A stretch of 64,000 nucleotides of DNA from Luteibacter aegosomatissinici (GTDB lineage: Bacteria > Pseudomonadota > Gammaproteobacteria > Xanthomonadales > Rhodanobacteraceae): positions 372,001-436,000 of the forward strand of contig NZ_CP095742.1 of the NCBI RefSeq assembly GCF_023078495.1, given 5' to 3'. Below, piece by piece: positions 10,029-17,789 of this stretch (its first letter is position 1; each line of letters starts with the position of its first letter). The notes beneath the pieces were generated by a model that searched no databases, was not told where the DNA came from, and saw nothing but the letters and a program-made list of their open reading frames with translations. The position numbers and the translations under genes are program-made.

Positions 10029-10775
10029 TCAGAGCTTGTAGCCGCGGTGGATCGCAACGATGCCATTGGTGAGGTTGCGTACCTCCACATGGCCAAACCC
10101 AGCGCCGAGCATCATTTCCTTCAGCGTCGCCTGGTCCGGGTGCTTGCGAATGGATTCAGCCAGGTAGCGGTAGCTATCCGCATCGTTCGCAAACAGCTGG
10201 CCAAGGCGCGGCAGGATCTGGAACGAGTGCACGTCGTAAAGCTTCGACAGCAGCGGGCTCTGCACCTTGGAAAACTCGAGCACGAGCAGACGGCCGCCCG
10301 GCTTGAGGATGCGCTGCATATCGGCCAGCGCCTTGTCCTTGTCGGTGACATTGCGCAAGCCGAACGCGATGGTGATGGCATCGAAGCTGTTATCCGGGAA
10401 CGGCAGCGCCTCGGCGTTCATCTGCGCCCAGCGCAGGCCAGCCACCAGGCCGCGGTCAGTGAGGCGGTCGCGGCCTACTCCAAGCATGGCGGCGTTGATA
10501 TCGCCGACCACCACTTCGCCTTCATCGCCGACGACTGGCTTCAGCAGTGCGGCGATATCGCCGGTGCCGCCTGCCAGGTCGAGTACGCGATCGCCACGGC
10601 GCACGCCGCTCACGGCCACGAAGTGCCGCTTCCACAAGCGATGCACGCCGAACGACATCAGGTCGTTCATCAGGTCGTAATTGCGGGCCACCGAGGTGAA
10701 TACCTGGCCGACCAGCTTTTGCTTGTCGCCGACAGGAACGTCGCGGAAGCCGAAATGGGTGGTTTTGTTTTCCAT
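10029..10775 (-). CDS. ubiE: Demethylmenaquinone/ubiquinone C-methyltransferase UbiE
   Basis: UbiE is the SAM-dependent C-methyltransferase of ubiquinone (and menaquinone) biosynthesis. The 248-residue length matches the family. The protein contains the UbiE signature near the N-terminus ([18 protein letters not shown]), the SAM-binding motif [10 protein letters not shown], the motif [13 protein letters not shown] and the post-motif [14 protein letters not shown]. The end HRGYKL is typical. It is transcribed from the same strand as plsB, which ends 12 bases upstream, so the two are probably co-transcribed. Confidence 0.96.
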   Translation of the reverse strand: MENKTTHFGFRDVPVGDKQKLVGQVFTSVARNYDLMNDLMSFGVHRLWKRHFVAVSGVRRGDRVLDLAGGTGDIAALLKPVVGDEGEVVVGDINAAMLGVGRDRLTDRGLVAGLRWAQMNAEALPFPDNSFDAITIAFGLRNVTDKDKALADMQRILKPGGRLLVLEFSKVQSPLLSKLYDVHSFQILPRLGQLFANDADSYRYLAESIRKHPDQATLKEMMLGAGFGHVEVRNLTNGIVAIHRGYKL

Positions 10776-10787
10776 GACGCGGTGACC

Positions 10788-13397
10788 TTAGTGTTCTTCG
10801 TGGTGGCGGTGCTTTTCGTTCGCCACGTGGCGATCGTGCAGCGACTCGGCCGTGGTTTCGCCCGGATCGCTGGGCGGCCGCGCGTCGAGGTCGCGGTCGT
10901 TGTCGCCGCCAGGGGTGATCTTCAGGATGGAATGGCGCACTTCGCGAGCCAGGATGACGCGCGCATCGCGCACCATGTCCTCCAGTGCGTCGCTGAAATC
11001 GAGCTTGCCGTTCTCGTCCGTCCACACGACCTTGGCCTCGCGCAGCTTCTGGATGAAGCCACGGAACAGTGCCTTGTCGAAAAACTCCGGCGCCGACAGT
11101 TCGTTCAGCAGGCCCAGGCGCTGCGCCGTGAGGGTGCAGGCCGTTTCCAGTTCGCCGGCGGACATCGTGTGCGGCCCGTTTTTCACCAGTGCGGCGATCG
11201 CGATGTAGTAGCGCTCGAACGCCTGCAGCATGCTGCGCGCGATGACGCGAAGCTGGTAGGCGCCATCATCCTGGCCAGGGCCGCGCTCGAGCACGCGGCC
11301 TTCGGACGAGGCCTCGAGCATGCCGCGGCGAACGAAGAATTCGATGGTGTCCTGCACTTGCTTCGCGAAGCCCTCGTCATCCCACGGCAGGAACAACTCC
11401 CCCTGGATGAAGGGATAGATGATCTTGCCCAGGCGCAGCACCGAGGAGCGCGACATGCGGCGGTTATTGAGGAAGCACGCCGCCACCCATGCCGCCGCGG
11501 CATTCAGGTGCAGCACGTTGTTACGGAAGTACGAAAGCAGTACCGCCTGCTCGCCCTCAGTCACCAGCACGTCGCCCAGCGGGTGGCGCACGCGGCGGAC
11601 CCAGCCCATCTGTTCGCCGTAGGCGATGATGCCCTGCGGGTTCATGGGCGTGATCGTAACGCGATCGGAGTAGGGCAGTTCCTGGAACAGTGCCTTGGTC
11701 AGTTCCAGTTGCGCGAGCAGGTCGTTCTCCGCCATCGCGTGCTTGGGTGTGGCGAGCAATGCCAGCGCGAGCAGGTTGATCGGGTTCACATCCGCCGCGC
11801 GGTTGATATTGACCTGGATCTTCTCGGCCAGGTCATCCACCACGCGGTTGAGCCATTCCGGCTTGGTATCCGGATCGGCCGTGGTGTCGCGCCAGTCCGC
11901 CGCCACGTCATCGAGCATGGGCGTGAGCAGGATCGGCTCGCCGAAGTTCAACGTGACGTGGCCGTAGCGCTGGCGCAGGACCTTCAGGCCACGGATGAGC
12001 CCCAGGAGCGATTCCTTTTCCTTCGGCTTGCCGGAAAGTTCGCCGACATAGGATTTGCCTTCCATCAGCTTTTCATAGCCGATGTATACGGGCTGGAACA
12101 TCACCGGGCGTCGCGGCGCGCGCAGGAACGCGCGCACGGTCATCACCAGCATGCCCGCACGCGGGGCGAGCAGGCGGCCTGTGCGTGAGCGCCCACCTTC
12201 GATGAAGTATTCCAGCGGCACGCCACGATCCACCAGCTGCGCCAGGTACTCGTTGAACACCACGGAATACAGCGCGTTGCCCTTGAAGCTGCGGCGCAGG
12301 AAGAACGCGCCACCACGACGAAGGATCGGGCCCACCACCGGAAGATTGAGGTTGACACCCGCCGCGATGTGCGGCGGCACCACGCCCGAGTGGTGGAGCT
12401 GGTACGACAGCAGCAGGTAATCCGTGTGGCTGCGATGGCAGGGCACGTACACCACTTCGTGGCCGGGCGCGGCGGCGCGGGCCTTGTCGAAGTGGTGCAT
12501 GGCGATGCCGTCGTACAGCTTGTTCCAGAAGTTCGAAAGCAGGAACGAGGTAGAGCGCACCACCGGATGCGAATAATCGGCGGAGATTTCCAGCGCCAGA
12601 TCACGCGCCCGGCGTTCGGCCTTGGCGTGAGTGATGTTTTCCTTGCTGGCCGTGGCGGCGATGGCATCGCGCACAGGCTGTGCATTCAGCACCGAATCGA
12701 CCACCGTACGGCGGTGCGAGAGATCCGGCCCGATCACCGCGGCGCGGATGCGGCGGAAGTGCGTACGCAGTACGCGGGCGATCTTGCGGGTTAGCCGCTC
12801 GTTGGTGAGGCCCTGCGATTCCGAGAGAACGTTCCTGAGCGATACCGGCTCGGAGAAGTGCACGACCGTGTCGCGGCCATTCAACAGGAGCGCCAGCATG
12901 CGCCGGAAGCGACCGACCACCAGCCAGTTTTCCGCGAACAGCACGCTGAACCAGCCGCTCTCACGATTGGGGGCGCGGCCCACGTAGATCGACACCGGGA
13001 TAACCTGGATATCACGCGTCGGATCGTCTTCGATGGCGCGGATAAGCTGGCCGATGGGTTCCTTGGGGCCGCGGGCATCGGTGCGGCCGAACAACCAGCC
13101 CTTTTGGCGGCTGAGTGAGAACACCGAGCGCCTGCGCCGTCCCGGGAGCTCCAGCAACTGCATGGGGCTGGGCAGGCCAGCCTCGCGGCAGGCGCGCTCC
13201 AGGATCAGGGCATCGGAGGTGCCATCGCGTTCGATGGCGTAGCACACGGCCGCGCCGCTCTTGAGCAGGCTGGCGGGTTCCGCCGGGTCGCGCTTGATGC
13301 GCACCCACGGTTCGAGCAACCGCCCCAGCAGCTTGAACCACCAGGGGGAGCGGGCGACCTGGGCGTGCGACTCCGCACTCATGGGTAATTCGGACAT
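10788..13397 (-). CDS. plsB: Glycerol-3-phosphate 1-O-acyltransferase PlsB
   Basis: PlsB acylates the sn-1 position of glycerol-3-phosphate, the first step of phospholipid synthesis, at the inner membrane. The protein has 869 residues (E. coli PlsB about 807). The acyltransferase blocks are visible: HRSHTDY (HxxxxD) near residue 320, the GAFFLRR block, EGGRSRTGR and a later proline block. The start chosen is the first ATG (MSELPMS); no strong Shine-Dalgarno sequence separates it from the next ATG five codons on. It lies between an unknown lipoprotein gene (17-base gap upstream) and ubiE. Confidence 0.96.
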   Translation of the reverse strand: MSELPMSAESHAQVARSPWWFKLLGRLLEPWVRIKRDPAEPASLLKSGAAVCYAIERDGTSDALILERACREAGLPSPMQLLELPGRRRRSVFSLSRQKGWLFGRTDARGPKEPIGQLIRAIEDDPTRDIQVIPVSIYVGRAPNRESGWFSVLFAENWLVVGRFRRMLALLLNGRDTVVHFSEPVSLRNVLSESQGLTNERLTRKIARVLRTHFRRIRAAVIGPDLSHRRTVVDSVLNAQPVRDAIAATASKENITHAKAERRARDLALEISADYSHPVVRSTSFLLSNFWNKLYDGIAMHHFDKARAAAPGHEVVYVPCHRSHTDYLLLSYQLHHSGVVPPHIAAGVNLNLPVVGPILRRGGAFFLRRSFKGNALYSVVFNEYLAQLVDRGVPLEYFIEGGRSRTGRLLAPRAGMLVMTVRAFLRAPRRPVMFQPVYIGYEKLMEGKSYVGELSGKPKEKESLLGLIRGLKVLRQRYGHVTLNFGEPILLTPMLDDVAADWRDTTADPDTKPEWLNRVVDDLAEKIQVNINRAADVNPINLLALALLATPKHAMAENDLLAQLELTKALFQELPYSDRVTITPMNPQGIIAYGEQMGWVRRVRHPLGDVLVTEGEQAVLLSYFRNNVLHLNAAAAWVAACFLNNRRMSRSSVLRLGKIIYPFIQGELFLPWDDEGFAKQVQDTIEFFVRRGMLEASSEGRVLERGPGQDDGAYQLRVIARSMLQAFERYYIAIAALVKNGPHTMSAGELETACTLTAQRLGLLNELSAPEFFDKALFRGFIQKLREAKVVWTDENGKLDFSDALEDMVRDARVILAREVRHSILKITPGGDNDRDLDARPPSDPGETTAESLHDRHVANEKHRHHEEH

Positions 13398-13414
13398 CGT
13401 GGGATTGTACGGCT

Positions 13415-14392
13415 TTAGCGGGCCTTCGCGGCCGCGACGGGCGCCGCGGGGTCGCGAGGTGGGTGTGCGGCGGTGGTTGTGGGTGCCGGTGCTGGCGCGC
13501 TCGCGGCGGGCGCAGGGTTCAGCTTGATGTGCTGGTTGCGGACGCTTTGCAGCAGGTCACTGTCGTACCAGCGGCCATCCAGCAGGACCAGCGTGGCGTC
13601 GGTCTGGATGGGCTTGTCGAGCAGGGTGTAGGTGATCTTGACGTGGGCCGTCCCGCCCGTGTTCTCCAGCGTATCGATGCTGACCGACTCGAAACTCTTG
13701 TCCAGCGAAAGGCCATACACGTTGAACAGGTTCTTAAGTCCAAGCCACATCGCCGAATACGACGCCATGGACTGCGTGAAGTCCATCGAATGCAGCGCCT
13801 CTGGCGTGGTCAGGCGTGCCTTGCGCGCGGTATCTACCAGCACGGCGATGGCCTGCTTCGCCTTGTCCTGGTCGCCCCAGGGCACGGTTTGTGCCCAGGG
13901 CGCGATGACGTTCACCGCCTCGCGCAGCTGCCGTTTCTGCGGGATGGTGAGATCCTTGGCCTGATCGATGGCGGTGAGTGCCATGGATTGGGCCACCCCG
14001 GTCACCAGCGGCATCTGTTCCTTGTACTCGCGGTCGAAGCGGACAAGGGTCGGGCGCAGGTCGGCGTACAGTTTCTTTTCCGCATCGGGCTCGGTCAGGC
14101 GCTTCACGCCGTTTGCGAACTTTGCGCGGTCATCGTCGTTGATGGGTTCTTCCGCCGCATTGCGCCTGGGCCAGTCGGCTTTCAACGCGGCAAAATCGGC
14201 CGGCGGCAGCGCGTGCTGCCAGAACATATCGAACTTGCCATCGCGGATGAGTTCGAGCGAATCACGAACGGCATCTTCCGGCGAGCCGCCGCCTGGGGTG
14301 CCCGGGGCTTCCTTATGTCGGTTGCAGCCAGCGACCAGGCTCAGCGCCAGGGCCGATAGCAGTACCCAGGCCTTGGGGGTCATGCGCTTCAT
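13415..14392 (-). CDS. Lipoprotein of unknown function
   Basis: The 325-residue product starts MKRMTPKAWVLLSALALSLV and runs into the lipobox VAGC, so it should be a lipid-anchored envelope protein. The rest is soluble and mostly helical, with a C-terminal segment (HVKITYTLLDKPIQ, LVLLDGRWYD) that looks like a small beta domain. It ends in a low-complexity Ala/Pro/Thr tail (APAPAPTTTAAH). I start it 20 codons inside the open frame, at the ATG opening the signal peptide. I do not recognise the family. It lies 17 bases upstream of plsB on the same strand and may be co-transcribed with plsB and ubiE. Confidence 0.75.
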   Translation of the reverse strand: MKRMTPKAWVLLSALALSLVAGCNRHKEAPGTPGGGSPEDAVRDSLELIRDGKFDMFWQHALPPADFAALKADWPRRNAAEEPINDDDRAKFANGVKRLTEPDAEKKLYADLRPTLVRFDREYKEQMPLVTGVAQSMALTAIDQAKDLTIPQKRQLREAVNVIAPWAQTVPWGDQDKAKQAIAVLVDTARKARLTTPEALHSMDFTQSMASYSAMWLGLKNLFNVYGLSLDKSFESVSIDTLENTGGTAHVKITYTLLDKPIQTDATLVLLDGRWYDSDLLQSVRNQHIKLNPAPAASAPAPAPTTTAAHPPRDPAAPVAAAKAR

Positions 14393-14462
14393 GGGTAGCT
14401 CGTCGGAGACCAGCGGGGAGGCGAGGGTACGAGGCGCGCGGGCCGCCCACAAGTGGCCCCGG

Positions 14463-14501
14463 ATAAAGAAAAACCCCGCAGACGCGACGTCTCACGGGGT
14501 T
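14463..14501 (-). terminator. Rho-independent terminator
   Basis: On the minus strand AACCCCG pairs with CGGGGTT and an inner AGACG/CGTCT stem continues the hairpin, followed by TTTTTCTTT. It would end the candidate sRNA and/or the acid phosphatase transcript before the next lipoprotein gene. Confidence 0.75.
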
Positions 14502-14568
14502 ATCCGGCCCGAAGCCGGTAAGGGAAATGGCCTTGCCTGCTTTGCTTTACGCACCGCAGGTTTCGGCG
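14464..14568 (-). ncRNA. Candidate intergenic small RNA
   Basis: Between two lipoprotein genes lies a stretch with no ORF but with a promoter-like pair of boxes and a strong terminator about 100 bases later. On the minus strand the expected transcript would fold into a CCTGC/GCAGG hairpin, then CCGGC/GCCGG with a UUCG-type loop, then the terminator stem. The unpaired part between the first two hairpins reads CATTTCCCTT, which is complementary to AAGGGAAATG, a Shine-Dalgarno-plus-start-like sequence. I do not recognise a known RNA family. The alternative is that this is merely a structured 3' UTR of the phosphatase gene upstream. Confidence 0.4.
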
Positions 14569-14574
14569 AGACAA

Positions 14575-14603
14575 ATGATAGTTGGACGACATTGCTAAAG
14601 CAA
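14575..14603 (-). promoter_or_regulatory. Sigma70-like promoter of the candidate sRNA
   Basis: Read on the minus strand, TTGCTT (14603-14598) and TATCAT (14580-14575) are separated by exactly 17 bases. The region is markedly AT-rich relative to its surroundings. An ATTGC-TAAA-GCAAT inverted repeat (14591-14604) overlaps the -35 box and could be an operator. Confidence 0.4.
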
Positions 14604-14634
14604 TACGTCACAAAACTATGATTAAGTCATTGAT

Positions 14635-15552
14635 TTAATTGGTTCGTAGCGCGTCAATCTTCTTCTGGCGACGCTCGGCACGGGGAAGAGTGTAGTCGTT
14701 ATCGAACACCGCGGGTTCCCAGCTGCCGTAAGTAGGGTTGGGCAGTACGAACCAGCGTTCGCCGATCCAGGCCGTGTAAGGAGCCATGGCCTTCGTGCGG
14801 CCTTCGGCCGTGTTGCCGTAGACGTTGGCGAAATCCCCGATCTGGTCGCCAAACTGCATCAGCACCCTGTACTTGCCGGCGATGAGCTGGCGGCGGCAGC
14901 CCTTCTCACTGCCGGACTGCTCGCAGCCCTCTACGAACGTGCCCAGGCCGAGGAAGGATTCCTTGCCCGCCACCGGGAAGCCGGCCTTGCGCAGGTTTTC
15001 CAGCGTGGCGTCGTTAAGATCCTTCGCGCGGTTGGAGATAAAGATCACGGCGATGCCGTGGTCCGCGGCGAATTTCGTGAACGCCACGGCACCGGGCAGC
15101 GGCTTCGCCACCCCTTCCTGGCACCACGCGGCCCATTCGGCCTCGTTGTATTCACCGCCTGAGCGGATCAGCCGCGCCTGGTAGGGCGAGTTGTCCAGCG
15201 CCGTTTCGTCCACGTCCAGCACCACGGCAGGCTTCAGGCCCTTCAGTGATGCATGCGCGGCGCGGTCGTCCTTTGCGAGGGCATCCCAGGTCGCGTCCGC
15301 CTTGGCCTTGAGGAGTTTCTCCTGCGCATCGCGGTAAGTCTGCAGGTAGATGAAATCGTGCTCGTTCGCCGTCTGCGACCAGAGGACGGCATTGAGGTTG
15401 TCGTCCGCGGCGGGACCCTTTGCTACCGGTTCGGCTGCGGGCGCCGGCTGCGCGACGGGCGTGCCAGCGGCAGGGGCATGGGGTGCGGAAGCGCAGCCCA
15501 CCAGGGCGACGGCAAGAGCGGCCGCAAGGGCAGCCGGGGCGAACTTCATCAT
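14635..15552 (-). CDS. HAD-family acid phosphatase, lipoprotein e(P4)/class B-like
   Basis: A 305-residue lipoprotein acid phosphatase/5'-nucleotidase of the HAD superfamily, expected at the outer membrane or in the periplasm. After the signal peptide the lipobox ALVGC is followed by a Pro/Ala-rich linker. HAD motif I is VVLDVDETALDNSPY near residue 109 and motif II is VIFISNRAKDLND near 172. Near the C-terminus, QIGDFAN and the nearby lysine-containing segment are typical of the family. The start is the first of two adjacent ATGs, preceded by AAGGGA at 5-base spacing. In characterised relatives these enzymes dephosphorylate nicotinamide mononucleotide and other nucleotides; substrate here is not known. 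Confidence 0.88.
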   Translation of the reverse strand: MMKFAPAALAAALAVALVGCASAPHAPAAGTPVAQPAPAAEPVAKGPAADDNLNAVLWSQTANEHDFIYLQTYRDAQEKLLKAKADATWDALAKDDRAAHASLKGLKPAVVLDVDETALDNSPYQARLIRSGGEYNEAEWAAWCQEGVAKPLPGAVAFTKFAADHGIAVIFISNRAKDLNDATLENLRKAGFPVAGKESFLGLGTFVEGCEQSGSEKGCRRQLIAGKYRVLMQFGDQIGDFANVYGNTAEGRTKAMAPYTAWIGERWFVLPNPTYGSWEPAVFDNDYTLPRAERRQKKIDALRTN

Positions 15553-15698
15553 GGGATTCCCTTGGAAAAACGGGCGCCTGTGCCCGAGGGCCGGCGATTG
15601 TGGCGGCAGTTTACGACAGCGTGACGACGGCGGCACACCTATAGCGCGTGCCCCCCGTGTCCTGACAGACTGCGCCTTCACACACGACGAGCTTGTCC

Positions 15699-16715
15699 AT
15701 GGATGCCGAAACCCGGACCCGCGCCGTGCGCACCGCCAGCTATATCCTTGCTGGCGTCGCCCTACTGCTGGTGATGTTCCTGCGCCTGCTGCCCGCGCTG
15801 CTCGCCGGCCTGCTGGTCTACGAAGTGGTGGTGTCGGTGGCGCCCCTCATGGGGCGTCGCCTGTCGGGCGAGCGCGCCCGCATCCTGGCCGTGGCACTCG
15901 TCGGCGTGGTCGTTGTCGGGCTGCTCACCCTGCTCATCCTGGGTGCGATCAGCTTCTTCCGCACCGAGATCGGCAACCCTGCCGACCTGTGGCAGAACAA
16001 GCTGATGCCCATGGTGGAGCGTGCCCGCCAGCAGCTGCCGCCCACCATCGTCGGCATGTTGCCCGATAGCGTGGATGCCCTGCGGGTGACGGCACTGGAC
16101 TGGGTCCGCTCGCACGCGGTCACCTTGCAGCTGGCCGGCAAGGAAGCGGCGCGGGTACTGGTGCACATCCTGCTCGGCCTTATCCTCGGCGCCTTCGTCG
16201 CGCTGAGCCGCGCGCGGCCCACGCACCAGATCGGCCCGTTCGCCTCGGAACTCGGCCTGCGCTGCGCGCGCCTGGCCGATGCGTTCCACAACATCGTCTT
16301 CGCGCAGATCAAGATCTCCCTGGTCAATACGGCCTTCACAGCCATCTTCCTGGTGGTGGTGCTCCCCTTGTTCGGCCAGCACCTGCCGCTGACCAAGACG
16401 CTGATCGTCATCACCTTCATCGTCGGGCTGCTGCCGGTCATCGGCAACCTGCTCTCGAACACGGCCATCACCATCGTCGGCCTGTCGGTGGGGCTGTACG
16501 TGGGCCTGGGCGCCCTGGCCTTCCTCATCCTCATCCACAAGCTGGAATACTTCCTCAACGCACGCATCGTCGGCGGACAGATCCGGGCCCGCGCGTGGGA
16601 GTTGCTGGTGGCCATGCTGGTCTTTGAGGCGGCCTTCGGCTTGCCCGGGCTGGTCGCCGCACCCATCTTCTACGCCTACATCAAGGCTGAACTGGAAGCC
16701 GAGCGCTTGATCTAG
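15699..16715 (+). CDS. AI-2E family transporter (PerM-like), copy 1
   Basis: A 338-residue polytopic membrane protein of the AI-2E/PerM (DUF20) family. It has N-terminal hydrophobic segments, a soluble middle part (about residues 85-145) and a C-terminal bundle. The conserved C-terminal part includes LLPVIGNLLSNT, LEYFLNARIVGGQIRAR and the end YIKAELEAERLI. I start at the ATG six bases inside the frame's TTG. The name reflects family membership; some members export autoinducer-2 and others act as Na+/H+ antiporters, so the substrate is unknown. A close paralog follows after 50 bases. Confidence 0.85.
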   Translation: MDAETRTRAVRTASYILAGVALLLVMFLRLLPALLAGLLVYEVVVSVAPLMGRRLSGERARILAVALVGVVVVGLLTLLILGAISFFRTEIGNPADLWQNKLMPMVERARQQLPPTIVGMLPDSVDALRVTALDWVRSHAVTLQLAGKEAARVLVHILLGLILGAFVALSRARPTHQIGPFASELGLRCARLADAFHNIVFAQIKISLVNTAFTAIFLVVVLPLFGQHLPLTKTLIVITFIVGLLPVIGNLLSNTAITIVGLSVGLYVGLGALAFLILIHKLEYFLNARIVGGQIRARAWELLVAMLVFEAAFGLPGLVAAPIFYAYIKAELEAERLI

Positions 16716-16765
16716 CGTTCATCGCCCGGCTGCTGGAATCCGCCCACCTCTGAAGGAGTTCCAGC

Positions 16766-17785
16766 ATGGTCAGCGTGCCGGGCGATTCCCGCGCCATCCG
16801 CGTCGCCACCTATATCCTCGCCGCGCTCGCGCTGTGGGGCATCCTCATGCTGCACCTTATCTCGGCGCTCCTCGCCGGGTTGCTGGTCTACGAGGTCGTC
16901 GAGGGGATGACGCCCCTCATTCGCCGTGCCATCCCCGGGGAGCGGGCACGCCTCATTGCCGTGGGGGTCGTTACTGTCGTGGTCGTCGGCGTCATCGTGT
17001 TGCTGGTGGTCTCGGGGCTTAGTTTCTACCGCCACGACCTGGGCGACCCGCAACAGCTGTGGGATGAGAAGCTGCTGCCGCTGCTGGACAAGGCGCACGA
17101 GCAACTGCCGGCGTGGATCACCTCGAACCTGCCCGACAGCTTTGCCGATTTCCGCTCCCAGGGCGTGGGCTGGGCGCACGAGCACTCCGGCGACCTGCGC
17201 CTCATGGGCACCACGGCGGCTCGCGTGTTCGCGCACATCCTGATCGGCCTCGTACTGGGTGCCATCGTCGCGGTATCGCACGGCAGCGGCGGACGACCGA
17301 CGCGTCCGCTGGCTTTCGAACTCTCGATCCGCGCGACACGCCTGGCCGATGCATTCCACAACATCATCTTCGCCCAGCTGAAAATCTCAGCGATCAATAC
17401 GTCGCTTGCCGCACTGTTCCTGCTGGTCGCGTTGCCTATCGCAGGTATCCATGTACCACTGGCCAAGACCCTGGTCATCGTCACGTTCGTGGTTGGCCTG
17501 CTACCGGTCGTGGGTAACCTCATCTCCAACACCCTGGTGACCATTGCCGCGCTATCGGTCGGGTTGTGGGTGGGCGTCGCTGCGCTTGGCTTCCTGGTGG
17601 TGGTGCATAAGCTCGAGTACTTCCTCAACGCGCGCATCGTCGGCGGCCAGATTCGTGCGCGCACGTGGGAACTGCTGGTCGCCATGCTGGTGTTCGAGGC
17701 GGCGTTTGGCATAGGCGGCCTGGTGGCGGGACCGATCTACTACGCGTACCTGAAGAGCGAGCTGGAAGCCGAAAACCTCATCTGA
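16766..17785 (+). CDS. AI-2E family transporter (PerM-like), copy 2
   Basis: This 339-residue protein is the tandem paralog of the preceding gene, with the same architecture. It has near-identical C-terminal blocks: LLPVVGNLISNT, LEYFLNARIVGGQIRAR, WELLVAMLVFEAAFGIGG and the end KSELEAENLI. An AAGGAG seven bases before the ATG sets the start. The copies differ mostly in the soluble middle part and the N-terminus. It ends only four bases from the end of the convergent rep gene, with no terminator between them, so read-through in both directions is likely. Confidence 0.86.
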   Translation: MVSVPGDSRAIRVATYILAALALWGILMLHLISALLAGLLVYEVVEGMTPLIRRAIPGERARLIAVGVVTVVVVGVIVLLVVSGLSFYRHDLGDPQQLWDEKLLPLLDKAHEQLPAWITSNLPDSFADFRSQGVGWAHEHSGDLRLMGTTAARVFAHILIGLVLGAIVAVSHGSGGRPTRPLAFELSIRATRLADAFHNIIFAQLKISAINTSLAALFLLVALPIAGIHVPLAKTLVIVTFVVGLLPVVGNLISNTLVTIAALSVGLWVGVAALGFLVVVHKLEYFLNARIVGGQIRARTWELLVAMLVFEAAFGIGGLVAGPIYYAYLKSELEAENLI

Positions 17786-17789
17786 TAAC

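Noticed and set aside
10026-12188. Long plus-strand ORF (720 codons) opposite ubiE-plsB
   Set aside because: Antisense shadow of two well-conserved genes; high GC at third positions removes stops on the other strand, and the translation has no family features.
14463-14640. Known RNA families (6S, tmRNA, RNase P) for the intergenic transcript
   Set aside because: Length and motifs do not match any of these; only an unclassified small RNA candidate is supported.
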